The translations under genes were made by a program, and so were the position numbers. The notes below the pieces were generated by a model. That model did no database searches, had not been told where the DNA came from, and saw only the letters and a program-made list of their open reading frames with translations. Shown piece after piece: positions 1-8,491 of a stretch of 31,361 nucleotides of DNA; positions within the stretch are counted from its first letter, which is position 1; each line of letters starts with the position of its first letter. Source of the stretch: Flavobacterium psychrophilum (lineage in GTDB: Bacteria; Bacteroidota; Bacteroidia; Flavobacteriales; Flavobacteriaceae); NCBI GenBank assembly GCA_945872245.1, contig CAMBZB010000026.1, positions 1 through 31,361 of the forward strand, in the 5' to 3' direction.

Positions 1-80
1 GTTTTTACAATCTTTTCAGCAGACTTGTCTACCAACATGTGATCGTAAGATTTTAATTTTATTCTGATTTTTTGACTCAT
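1..80 (-). CDS. rpsJ: 30S ribosomal protein S10, N-terminal part
   Basis: Only the first 26 codons lie in the window; the gene continues past the left edge. The visible peptide begins [18 protein letters not shown], which matches the conserved N-terminus of ribosomal protein S10 (also NusE, the antitermination partner of NusB). The ATG is 11 bases downstream of the fusA stop codon, so it is co-transcribed with rpsL-rpsG-fusA. S10 normally opens the S10 ribosomal protein operon, so here the str and S10 operons appear to be joined, and tuf is not between fusA and rpsJ. The joining is inferred from this edge only. Confidence 0.93.
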   Translation of the reverse strand, partial: MSQKIRIKLKSYDHMLVDKSAEKIVK

Positions 81-91
81 TTTCTTAAAGA

Positions 92-2248
92 TTATGCGTT
101 TCCTTTTGCTTTTTTGATAACTGCTTCCGAAATATTGGAAGGTGTTTCTGCGTAGTGTGAAAATTCCATTGTAGATGTTGCTCTACCAGATGATAGTGTT
201 CTTAATGTTGTAACATAACCAAACATTTCTGATAATGGCACATCTGCTTTGATGGTTTTTGCACCAGCTCTGTCACCCATGTCATTCACTTGACCTCTAC
301 GACGGTTAATATCACCTACGATATCCCCCATGTTTTCTTCAGGTGTAATCACTTCCATTTTCATGATAGGCTCCAAAATAATTGCTCCAGCAGCTTTAGC
401 TACTTCTCTGTAACCCATTCTAGCCGCTAATTCAAAAGAAAGCGCATCAGAATCGACAGGGTGAAAAGATCCGTCTAATAAAGTTACTTTCAAACTATCT
501 ACTTGGTATCCTGCTAAAGGACCCGTTTTCATAGCTTCACGGAAACCTTTTTCTACTGATGGTATATACTCTTTTGGCACGTTTCCTCCTTTTACTGAAT
601 TAACAAACTGTAATCCAACTGGAGTTTTTCCATCAACTTCATCAGCAGGCTCTAATACAAATACGATATCACCGAATTTACCACGACCCCCTGATTGTTT
701 TTTATACGTTTCTCGATGTTGAGCTGATCTTGTAAATGCTTCTTTATATTCCACTTGAGGTTCACCTTGGTTTACTTCAACTTTAAATTCACGACGCATT
801 CTATCTACAAGAATATCCAAGTGCAATTCTCCCATTCCTGAGATAATGGTTTGACCTGAAGCTTCATCTGTACGAACAGTAAACGTTGGATCTTCTTCAG
901 CTAATTTAGCTAAAGCCATACCCATTTTATCTACGTCAGCTTTTGTTTTAGGCTCAATTGCAATACCAATTACCGGCGCAGGAAATTTCATTGACTCCAA
1001 AATAATTGGATTCTTTTCATCACACAATGTATCTCCAGTTTTGATATCTTTAAAACCGACTGCTGCTCCAATATCACCCGCTTCGATATATTCGATTGGA
1101 TTTTGTTTGTTGGCATGCATTTGGTAGATACGAGAAATTCTTTCTTTGTTTCCTGAACGCGTGTTCAAAACATAAGAACCCGCATCTAAACGTCCTGAAT
1201 AAGCACGGAAGAAAGCTAAACGACCTACGAACGGGTCAGTTGCAATTTTAAATGCTAAAGCAGCAAATGGCTCTTTAACATCTGGCTTACGTAAGATTTT
1301 AGTTTGATCTTCTTCCAACAATTCGGCATCATCAGGGTGAATTCCTTCGATACCTGCTTTGTCCATTGGAGATGGCAAGTATTTACATACAGCATCTAAC
1401 ATGAATTGAACTCCTTTATTTTTGAAAGAAGAACCAGCAATCATAGGAATGATAGCCATATCCATTACAGCAGCTCTCAACGCGATGTTGATTTCTTCTT
1501 CTGTGATAGACTCTTCATCTTCCATGAATTTCTCTAACAGATTTTCGTCATAATCAGCAACTGCTTCTATAAGAATCGATCTGTATTCTTTTACTTCTGC
1601 AAGCATGTCTTCAGGAATTGGCACCACCTCGTAAGTAGCTCCCATTCCTGCATCATCCCAAACAATAGCTTGATTTTTTACTAAATCAACCACGCCTTTG
1701 AAATCGTTTTCTTCACCAATTGGTAAAGTAATTGCAACTGCATTTGATTTTAGCATATCTCTAACTTGTTGACAAACCATCAAAAAGTTAGAACCTTGAC
1801 GGTCCATTTTGTTAACGAAACCAATTCTAGGCACTCTGTATTGATCCGCTAGTCTCCAGTTCGTTTCTGATTGTGGCTCTACACCATCAACAGCACTAAA
1901 TAAGAAAACCAACCCATCAAGTACACGCAATGAACGATTTACCTCAACAGTAAAATCAACGTGTCCTGGGGTATCAATAATATTAAAGTGATAGGGTAAA
2001 CTTTCAGGTAATAATTTACCTTGAGTAGTTGGGAAATTCCATTCACAAGTTGTAGCAGCAGATGTAATAGTAATACCTCTTTCTTGCTCTTGTGCCATCC
2101 AGTCCATTGTTGCAGCACCATCATGTACTTCACCAATTTTGTGTGATTTTCCAGTATAGAATAATATACGCTCAGTTGTTGTTGTTTTACCAGCATCAAT
2201 GTGAGCAGCAATTCCTATATTTCTTGTATATTTAAGATCTCTAGCCAT
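92..2248 (-). CDS. fusA: Elongation factor G
   Basis: EF-G is the GTPase that drives ribosome translocation and, with RRF, ribosome recycling in the cytoplasm. The 718-residue length fits bacterial EF-G1. The G domain shows G1 AHIDAGKT (residues 15-22), G3 DTPGHVD (92-98) and G4 NKMD (146-149). The later sequence contains the typical domain IV region ([16 protein letters not shown]) and a domain V ending in [12 protein letters not shown]. The ATG start lies 10 bases after rpsG, in the usual str-operon position. I see no truncation or frameshift. A second EF-G paralogue is common in bacteria, but the operon context marks this one as the main translational factor. Confidence 0.98.
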   Translation of the reverse strand: MARDLKYTRNIGIAAHIDAGKTTTTERILFYTGKSHKIGEVHDGAATMDWMAQEQERGITITSAATTCEWNFPTTQGKLLPESLPYHFNIIDTPGHVDFTVEVNRSLRVLDGLVFLFSAVDGVEPQSETNWRLADQYRVPRIGFVNKMDRQGSNFLMVCQQVRDMLKSNAVAITLPIGEENDFKGVVDLVKNQAIVWDDAGMGATYEVVPIPEDMLAEVKEYRSILIEAVADYDENLLEKFMEDEESITEEEINIALRAAVMDMAIIPMIAGSSFKNKGVQFMLDAVCKYLPSPMDKAGIEGIHPDDAELLEEDQTKILRKPDVKEPFAALAFKIATDPFVGRLAFFRAYSGRLDAGSYVLNTRSGNKERISRIYQMHANKQNPIEYIEAGDIGAAVGFKDIKTGDTLCDEKNPIILESMKFPAPVIGIAIEPKTKADVDKMGMALAKLAEEDPTFTVRTDEASGQTIISGMGELHLDILVDRMRREFKVEVNQGEPQVEYKEAFTRSAQHRETYKKQSGGRGKFGDIVFVLEPADEVDGKTPVGLQFVNSVKGGNVPKEYIPSVEKGFREAMKTGPLAGYQVDSLKVTLLDGSFHPVDSDALSFELAARMGYREVAKAAGAIILEPIMKMEVITPEENMGDIVGDINRRRGQVNDMGDRAGAKTIKADVPLSEMFGYVTTLRTLSSGRATSTMEFSHYAETPSNISEAVIKKAKGNA

Positions 2249-2258
2249 TTCTTCTTAA

Positions 2259-2735
2259 TTAAAATCTAAAATGTGAGAATGCTTTATTTGCTTCAGCCAT
2301 TTTGTGAGTATCCATTCTCTTTTTAACTGCAGCACCTTCTTCTTTAGCCGCAGCTAAACATTCTGACGCTAGTCTTTGAGCCATAGATTTCTCATTTCTT
2401 CTTCTAGAATAAAGTATTAACCACTTCATTGCCATAGAAATTTTTCTGTCTGGTCTAATCTGCATTGGAATTTGAAATGTAGCTCCACCTACTCTACGAC
2501 TACGTACTTCTACGTGAGGCATAACGTTAGTTAAAGCATCTTTCCATATTTCTAATGATGGTTTTTCTGCATCTTGCTTTTTAGTTTCTATAATGTCAAT
2601 TGCATCATAAAAAACTTTAAAAGCTGTTGATTTCTTACCGTCCCACATTAAGTTGTTTACAAAACGTGTCACCAATTGGTCGTTAAACCTTGGATCTGGT
2701 AAAAGTGGTCTTTTCTTTGCCGCTCTTTTTCTCAT
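2259..2735 (-). CDS. rpsG: 30S ribosomal protein S7
   Basis: S7 is a primary 16S rRNA binding protein that nucleates assembly of the 30S head and contacts the E-site tRNA. The 158-residue product starts MRKRAAKKRPLLPDPRFNDQ and contains the S7 signature region around PHVEVRSRRVGGATFQIP. It ends in AEANKAFSHFRF, a typical Bacteroidota S7 tail. It sits between rpsL (about 100 bases upstream) and fusA (10 bases downstream). In E. coli S7 represses its own operon by binding the rpsL-rpsG spacer. The spacer here holds short tandem repeats and a small inverted repeat rather than an obvious rRNA-like S7 site, so the same control cannot be claimed. Confidence 0.98.
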   Translation of the reverse strand: MRKRAAKKRPLLPDPRFNDQLVTRFVNNLMWDGKKSTAFKVFYDAIDIIETKKQDAEKPSLEIWKDALTNVMPHVEVRSRRVGGATFQIPMQIRPDRKISMAMKWLILYSRRRNEKSMAQRLASECLAAAKEEGAAVKKRMDTHKMAEANKAFSHFRF

Positions 2736-2756
2736 GTCTTTTTTGTTTTAGAATAA

Positions 2757-2828
2757 AAGGTTATGAGTTTGTAAGGTTATGGGTTTAGTAAAAAACTAAA
2801 CTTCTTAACTTCTAAACTTCTAAACTTT
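2757..2828. repeat. Short tandem repeats in the rpsL-rpsG spacer
   Basis: Two adjacent 16-base copies (AAGGTTATGAGTTTGT at 2757-2772 and AAGGTTATGGGTTTAG at 2773-2788) differ at three positions. Four 8-base units follow at 2797-2828: TAAACTTC, TTAACTTC, TAAACTTC, TAAACTTT. Between them GTTTAGT (2783-2789) and ACTAAAC (2795-2801) form a 7-bp inverted repeat around five A bases. The array fills most of the spacer, which is transcribed as part of the str operon. Function is unknown. Confidence 0.75.
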
Positions 2829-2835
2829 CTTCAAA

Positions 2836-3219
2836 TTACTTTTTTGCTTCTTTTGGGCGTTTAGCACCATATTTAGATCTTCTTTGCGTTCTTCCCGCTA
2901 CACCTGATGTATCAAGCGCACCACGAACGATGTGGTATCTAACTCCTGGTAAATCTTTAACCCTTCCACCCCTAACTAATACTATCGAGTGCTCTTGTAG
3001 ATTGTGTCCTTCACCAGGGATATAGGCATTTACCTCATTACCATTAGTCAAACGTACACGCGCTACTTTACGCATGGCTGAGTTTGGTTTTTTTGGTGTG
3101 GTAGTGTAAACACGCGTACAAACCCCTCTTCTTTGAGGACAAGAATCTAAAGCAACCGATTTACTCTTCTTAGTTATCTGAGTTCTTCCTGTTCTTACTA
3201 ATTGTTGAATTGTTGGCAT
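2836..3219 (-). CDS. rpsL: 30S ribosomal protein S12
   Basis: S12 lies at the decoding centre and takes part in codon-anticodon proofreading. The 127-residue product begins [14 protein letters not shown] and carries the universally conserved loops [12 protein letters not shown] and [12 protein letters not shown]. Lys43 and Lys88, the residues whose substitution classically gives streptomycin resistance, are both intact. The ATG start follows a recognisable Bacteroidota promoter, making this the first gene of the str operon. Confidence 0.98.
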
Positions 3220-3253
3220 AATTAATACTAAAAATTTCTTATATATTAAATTT

Positions 3254-3268
3254 CCCGCTTTTTACGGG
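3254..3268 (-). promoter_or_regulatory. Possible 5'-end hairpin of the rpsL transcript
   Basis: Just downstream of the predicted rpsL -7 box, CCCG and CGGG (arms 3265-3268 and 3254-3257) could pair around a 7-base AT-rich loop. If transcription starts where the promoter box predicts, this GC-rich hairpin would sit at the very 5' end of an otherwise AT-rich leader. It could protect the mRNA or take part in regulation. Only four base pairs are certain. Confidence 0.3.
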
Positions 3269-3272
3269 GTTG

Positions 3273-3302
3273 CAAATGTATAAAATATTTTTTACTAAAC
3301 AA
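3273..3302 (-). promoter_or_regulatory. Promoter of the rpsL-rpsG-fusA operon
   Basis: Read on the minus strand, a TTTG ending at 3300 and a perfect -7 box TACATTTG (3280 down to 3273) are separated by 19 bases. This matches the known Bacteroidota primary sigma factor consensus (TTTG, about 19 bases, TAnnTTTG). The start codon follows about 50 bases downstream. It is the best promoter match in the window. Confidence 0.75.
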
Positions 3303-3481
3303 ATCATAATTAATTAATTTTCATAAGAAGTAATTATTTGTTTTCTAAAGAGATACCGAATGTTCATTGCAGCCCTGATTTTTAAAAATAAAACAATACT
3401 TTTATGGCTAATTCGTTACATTAATTTAACTCAATAAACATCAGTTTTTTTGCATTACTTTTATTAAAACATTAAATTCAT

Positions 3482-5179
3482 TTGAAACCTTTCGCGCTTT
3501 TTATATTGTTTTTAACCTTTGGAATGCATTCATCTGCCCAAAATTTTCAATTGAAACTAATTGGAAATTCCGAATCTGAAACCAAAACACTTGATTCCCT
3601 AAATCACAATACAAATCACAAAAATTTAAAATCCATAGTTGACGAGCTGACCATAGCGACTGAAAAACTATCAAAAATGGGCTATCTCGAGAATCGAATG
3701 TTGAAAAACACTAAAGAAAATGACTCTAGCTACGTTGCTAAATTCCGTTTGGGTGAAAGAATAAATGCTATACACATATATATAGGTAGAAATCCCATAA
3801 TAATGGATTTGATTTCATTGGATAAAACAAAAGACACTATCATTCTTCCTTACAGCGAAACAGAATCCTTTCTGGATCAAACGTTATTTAAATTAGAACA
3901 AAAAGGCTTTGCCTTCGCAAAATTAAAATTGAGTACTATTCAAAAGAAAAAAAAATCACTTTACGCCGATTTGCAATTTGAAATAGGACAACAAAGGCAA
4001 TTAAATTCAATTGTAGTACAATGTACAGAAGGAGATAAAAAAAACAGTTTTCCAGAAGGTCATTTGGCGCAACTCAATCGAAAATACCATAACACCACTT
4101 TTAATCAGGATGTTGTGCGCCGGATTCACGATGATTTTGAAAAAATCAGGTTTGTCAGTCAAGTAAAATACCCAGAAATTTTATTCACGAAAGACACTAC
4201 CAGAGTGTATGTGTATTTAGATAAAAGAAAATCCAATACTTTCGATGGCTATATTGGTTTTGCCAATAATGAAAATAACAAAATTAGGTTTAACGGCTAT
4301 TTAGACGTGACCCTAGAAAACACTTTGAGAATAGGTGAGCAATTTTCATTGTATTGGAAAAGCGATGGCAATGACCAAAAAACATTCATGACCGGGATCG
4401 AACTACCCTATTTATTTAAAAGCCCATTAAGTTTGAAAGCCCAAATTCACATTTTCAAACAAGACAGTACGTTCCAAAACACAAAAAAAGCAATAGATTT
4501 AGGCTATTTCATAGATTACAATACCCGGATTTATTTAGGCTATCAATCGACTGAATCTAGTGATATCCAAAACAAAAATAATAAAACGTTAACCGATTAT
4601 ACCAATTCCTTCTTTACCTCCAATTTAGAGTATTCTAAATTGAATAATACAAATTCAAATTTCCCTGAAAAATCAAGTCTTTTCATTACAACGGGATTTG
4701 GAAAAAGAATCACAAATGATTCCCCCGAAACTATTGGAACTAACAAACAGTTTTACATAAAGCTAGACGTCCTACATACCTTTTATTTGAATCCCAAAAA
4801 CAGTATTAACATAAATTCTCGAACTAATTTTTTAAAAAGTGAAACTTATATCATAAATGAATTATTCCGCTTTGGCGGAAGCAATTCCATCCGCGGATTT
4901 ACGGAAAATAGTTTACAAGCCAATTTCATGACGACCATACAGACGGAATACAGACATGCGGTTTCTCCAAGTTTATACATTCATTCTATTACAGATTATG
5001 GCTACTACCAAGACAACAGCACTAAAAACAAGGAGAATTTAATAGGATTGGGATTAGGGATGGGTCTAAACACAAAAAACGGTCTGCTAAAATTGGCTTT
5101 CGCAAATGGAAGTTTTAAAAATCAAGCGATGAAATTCTACAACACTATTATTCATATAAATTACAGTATTAAATTTTGA
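3482..5179 (+). CDS. Small Omp85/BamA-TamA family outer-membrane protein
   Basis: This 565-residue product has a signal peptide (MKPFALFILFLTFGMHSSAQ), a periplasmic part of roughly residues 25-250 and a C-terminal beta-barrel rich in alternating hydrophobic strands. The periplasmic part looks like two POTRA-type units (about 115-180 and 195-250). The Omp85 signature IRGF at 470-473 (context GGSNSIRGF) and the terminal aromatic residue (NYSIKF) support membership of the BamA/TamA/FhaC superfamily. Such proteins insert or translocate proteins at the outer membrane. It is shorter than BamA (about 800-900 residues), so it is not the essential BamA itself. The start is TTG, preceded in frame by a stop three codons upstream; the next ATG (residue 15) would destroy the signal peptide. 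It stands alone, divergent from the str operon, and its substrate is unknown. Confidence 0.8.
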   Translation: MKPFALFILFLTFGMHSSAQNFQLKLIGNSESETKTLDSLNHNTNHKNLKSIVDELTIATEKLSKMGYLENRMLKNTKENDSSYVAKFRLGERINAIHIYIGRNPIIMDLISLDKTKDTIILPYSETESFLDQTLFKLEQKGFAFAKLKLSTIQKKKKSLYADLQFEIGQQRQLNSIVVQCTEGDKKNSFPEGHLAQLNRKYHNTTFNQDVVRRIHDDFEKIRFVSQVKYPEILFTKDTTRVYVYLDKRKSNTFDGYIGFANNENNKIRFNGYLDVTLENTLRIGEQFSLYWKSDGNDQKTFMTGIELPYLFKSPLSLKAQIHIFKQDSTFQNTKKAIDLGYFIDYNTRIYLGYQSTESSDIQNKNNKTLTDYTNSFFTSNLEYSKLNNTNSNFPEKSSLFITTGFGKRITNDSPETIGTNKQFYIKLDVLHTFYLNPKNSININSRTNFLKSETYIINELFRFGGSNSIRGFTENSLQANFMTTIQTEYRHAVSPSLYIHSITDYGYYQDNSTKNKENLIGLGLGMGLNTKNGLLKLAFANGSFKNQAMKFYNTIIHINYSIKF

Positions 5180-5251
5180 TAACTCAATATAAAATTGGAT
5201 TGAATCACAAATTTAAACCTATATGTTACAAAATAATTTATAGGCTCTCAC

Positions 5252-5263
5252 AAAAAAAAAAAA
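5252..5263. repeat. Run of 12 A in the leader of the SusC operon
   Basis: A homopolymer of 12 adenines lies about 62 bases before the SusC start codon. Runs of this length are prone to slippage and, in a promoter region, could change spacing. No convincing promoter box was found next to it, so the link to expression is speculative. Confidence 0.6.
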
Positions 5264-5325
5264 TATTATTAGGAAAGTTAACAAATTATTAAGATATTTG
5301 AAGTACTAATTCAAAATTTATAAAA

Positions 5326-8300
5326 ATGAAACTAAAGTTTAATGGATTCTTAGTACTATTAATAGTACTTGTGGCGCAAATCACTTTTGCGCAAGAGAGA
5401 GCTGTTTCAGGTGTTGTTTCTGACAATGCAGGATTGCCTTTACCAGGTGTGAGTGTATTTGTGAAAGGAACTAAATCCGGGACACAAACTGATTTTGACG
5501 GAAAATATTCCATCAAAGCATCATCGAGCCAGATCTTGATTTTTAGCTACCTTGGGATGAAAACCCAAGAAGTTATGGCAAGCTCTTCTAAAGTCAATGT
5601 CAAGTTGGCAAGTACAGCAGTGGAGCTGGAAGGAGTAGTTGTAACAACAATCGGTATCAAAAGAGAGAAAGCATCTTTAGGATCTTCTGTTACAACTATA
5701 AAATCGGAACAGCTTAATCAGGGTTCACAAGTGAACGTAGCAGACGCATTAAAAGGTAAGATTGCGGGGGTAGTTATTACTGGAGCATCAACAGATCCTG
5801 GAGCTTCTACTGGTGTAATAATTAGAGGAAATAATAGTTTAAGTGCCGATAGCCAGCCATTATATGTTATTGATGGCGCTCCAATAAACAACAATTCTAA
5901 CTTTTCTGATGGTTTAACAGGTGGTTATGACTTTGGTAGAGCTTCTAACGAAATAAACCCTAATGACATCGAGACTTTAACTGTTCTTAAAGGGGCATCT
6001 GCAACCGCTTTATATGGTTCAAGAGCGGCAAATGGTGCCATTATTATTACTACAAAATCAGGAAAAGCAGGTAAAATTACTGTAGATCTTTCAAGTAATA
6101 TTTCTTTTTCTCAAATTTTAAGAACTCCTAAATACCAATCAACATTTGGACAAGGTTGGGATGGAACTCATTATTTAATTGAAAATGGATCTTGGGGGCC
6201 TAAATTTGACAATTTACCTAGAGTTTGGGGAAATGTAGTTAATAATTCTCAATTGCTTAAACCTTTTTCATTTCAAAAAGATCAATTAGAAAAGTTTTTT
6301 GATACCGGAATTTCAAATACAAATTCAGTAGCTATTTCAGGAGGATCAGAAACTTCTACTGCTAGACTTTCATTTTCTAACACAAAACAAGATGGTATAT
6401 ATCCCACAGATTCTGATTCATACGGAAGAAATACCTTAGGATTTAGTGGGAGTTCTAAAATAAATAGATTATCTTTTTCAGGTAGTTTAAATTATGTAAA
6501 AACAAGTGGTCGTGGCGTTGCAACAGGACAAGGTGTTAACGTAATGAATAACCTAATGCAAATTCCTACTGACATACCTATCACGGAATTTAAAGATTAC
6601 AAAAGTCCTTTCCACAATATTGACAATTACTATACACCTTATGGTATAGCAAACCCATACTTTACTCTAAACGAAGATGGAAGTGACTACAATAAAGACC
6701 GTATTTATGGAACAGCAGGCTTTGCATACGAAGTAAATAAATGGTCAAATTTTACTTACAGATTTGGTTTGGATCAATCATCTGATTTATTAAAAAGATG
6801 GGTGGCTAAAATAAATGCTTCTCCAGGAAGTCCAAATGACGGATCATCTACAGAACAAGTAGGTTCTTACAGTGAAAATATTTTTAATACAACCCAATAC
6901 AATCATGATCTTTTGTATGATGTTAATTTAAACTTAACGGATAAATTAAAACTTTCCTCTACTTTTGGTTGGAACTCAAACCAAATAGAAACGTATTCAT
7001 CGGCTGGAAGTGTGGGCAGCCAAGATATAGCTGGATTTCATTCATTTAGTAATTCTTCTGACAACCCAACTTTGAATACACGAATTACTAATAGGAAACT
7101 TTTCGGCTATTATAATTCAAGTACACTTTCTTATAATAATCAACTGTACTTAACTACTAATATTAGAAATGACTTATATTCAACGTTACCTAAGAAAAAT
7201 CAATCTATTGTATACGCAGGGATAAACTCTAGTTGGGTTTTTACCAATACCTTTCCTTCTATTAAAAATATAGTATCCAATGGTAAATTAAGAGTAGGAT
7301 ACGGAACTACTGGTGGTGATACTGCACCTTACCAAGTTCAATCTGTTTATGTTCCAGGTAGTGCAGACAATCAAGGATTTCAATCTTTAGATTTTCCACT
7401 AAATGGTGTAAATGCGTACGAGGTTGGAAACAGGTTAGCAAATCCTGATTTAAAACCTGAAATTACTAAGGAATTTGAAATTGGTGCTGATTTATCATTC
7501 TTTAAAAATAGAATTAACTTCGATTTTGCCTATTATAAATCAAAAGTTGTAGATCAAATATTAGGAATTCCTCTAGCGCCAAGTTCAGGTTACACAAGTC
7601 AACAAGCTAATGTTGGAACTCTTACAAACAAAGGGATTGAAGCTTTATTATCCATTTTAATATTTAAAAATAACAATAACGGATTCAATTGGACTACAAC
7701 ACTTAATTATTCTAAAAACGAAAATATCCTTACGGAATTAGATCCAAGGATTGAACAAGTTTCTTTAGGTGGTTTAAGTACAACCTCCTTCATTGCTATT
7801 GAAGGTCAACCTGTTGGATTATTTTATGGTTATGTACCTGAAAAAGATCCTAATGGGAATGTGGTGGTTGATTCAAATGGTATTCCAGTAGCTTCTAGTG
7901 TTAAAGAAGTGTATGGAGATGCTCAATTTGATTATACTTTAGGAATTGGCAATACGCTTTCTTATAAAAATATCACTCTTGATTTTAGTTTTGATATACG
8001 ACAAGGTGGTTTAATGTATTCTAGAACAGCAGATATAACAAGATTTACGGGAAATTCAATTACTACAATTGAAAATAATAGAAATCCTTTTATTTATCCA
8101 AATTCTGTAGTTAAAACTACTGATGCATTAGGAGACGTAATTTATACACCAAATACAACCTATGTAGATAATGAACACATGGATAATTATTATGCTTCAG
8201 ATGCATTAAGTAGAGCAAATGTTATTGACAGGTCATTTGTTAAACTAAGAGAAGTTGTTTTGAGCTATAATGTACCTTCAAAATTCCTTAAGGGGACTGG

Positions 8301-8481
8301 GGTAAATAATTTTAGTTTCTCAGTAATTGGTAGAAACCTATTCCTTTGGACACCGGCAAGCAATCAATACATTGATCCTGAAACTTCTACATTTGGAACA
8401 GATCTTGAAGGACAATTTGGAGAATTTAGTGCAAATCCTTCAACAAGAAGTCTTGGATTTAGTCTTAAAGCTAACTTTTAA
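5326..8481 (+). CDS. SusC/RagA-type TonB-dependent outer-membrane transporter
   Basis: SusC proteins are TonB-dependent barrels that import oligosaccharides or peptides captured by a SusD lid. The 1051-residue product has a signal peptide (MKLKFNGFLVLLIVLVAQ...), then a carboxypeptidase-regulatory-like domain at about 28-100 (AVSGVVSDNAGLPLPGVSVF). A plug domain at about 115-245 contains the hallmark LYVIDGAPINN and ends in NGAIIITTKSGK. A 22-strand-type barrel follows, ending in aromatic Phe (LGFSLKANF). The next gene is its SusD partner, 10 bases downstream. No sigma/anti-sigma pair, hybrid two-component regulator or degradative enzyme is encoded nearby. This argues for a substrate not needing local glycan breakdown, for instance peptides; that last point is inference. 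Confidence 0.95.
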   Translation: MKLKFNGFLVLLIVLVAQITFAQERAVSGVVSDNAGLPLPGVSVFVKGTKSGTQTDFDGKYSIKASSSQILIFSYLGMKTQEVMASSSKVNVKLASTAVELEGVVVTTIGIKREKASLGSSVTTIKSEQLNQGSQVNVADALKGKIAGVVITGASTDPGASTGVIIRGNNSLSADSQPLYVIDGAPINNNSNFSDGLTGGYDFGRASNEINPNDIETLTVLKGASATALYGSRAANGAIIITTKSGKAGKITVDLSSNISFSQILRTPKYQSTFGQGWDGTHYLIENGSWGPKFDNLPRVWGNVVNNSQLLKPFSFQKDQLEKFFDTGISNTNSVAISGGSETSTARLSFSNTKQDGIYPTDSDSYGRNTLGFSGSSKINRLSFSGSLNYVKTSGRGVATGQGVNVMNNLMQIPTDIPITEFKDYKSPFHNIDNYYTPYGIANPYFTLNEDGSDYNKDRIYGTAGFAYEVNKWSNFTYRFGLDQSSDLLKRWVAKINASPGSPNDGSSTEQVGSYSENIFNTTQYNHDLLYDVNLNLTDKLKLSSTFGWNSNQIETYSSAGSVGSQDIAGFHSFSNSSDNPTLNTRITNRKLFGYYNSSTLSYNNQLYLTTNIRNDLYSTLPKKNQSIVYAGINSSWVFTNTFPSIKNIVSNGKLRVGYGTTGGDTAPYQVQSVYVPGSADNQGFQSLDFPLNGVNAYEVGNRLANPDLKPEITKEFEIGADLSFFKNRINFDFAYYKSKVVDQILGIPLAPSSGYTSQQANVGTLTNKGIEALLSILIFKNNNNGFNWTTTLNYSKNENILTELDPRIEQVSLGGLSTTSFIAIEGQPVGLFYGYVPEKDPNGNVVVDSNGIPVASSVKEVYGDAQFDYTLGIGNTLSYKNITLDFSFDIRQGGLMYSRTADITRFTGNSITTIENNRNPFIYPNSVVKTTDALGDVIYTPNTTYVDNEHMDNYYASDALSRANVIDRSFVKLREVVLSYNVPSKFLKGTGVNNFSFSVIGRNLFLWTPASNQYIDPETSTFGTDLEGQFGEFSANPSTRSLGFSLKANF

Positions 8482-8491
8482 ATAAAAAAAC

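Noticed and set aside
1939..2211. 90-codon open frame inside fusA on the same strand
   Set aside because: It overlaps the conserved EF-G G domain in another frame and its Leu-rich product matches nothing; a shadow of fusA.
2836..3219. Streptomycin-resistance variant of rpsL
   Set aside because: Lys43 and Lys88 are both the wild-type residues.
5218..5244. Inverted repeat CCTATA/TATAGG after the Omp85 gene as its terminator
   Set aside because: Only 6 bp of mostly A-T pairs with a loop of 15 bases and no T tract; too weak to call.
5284..5310. Possible -7 box near AAGATATTTG upstream of SusC
   Set aside because: The 8-mer GATATTTG has lost the leading TA of TAnnTTTG and no TTTG lies at proper spacing, so no promoter was called.
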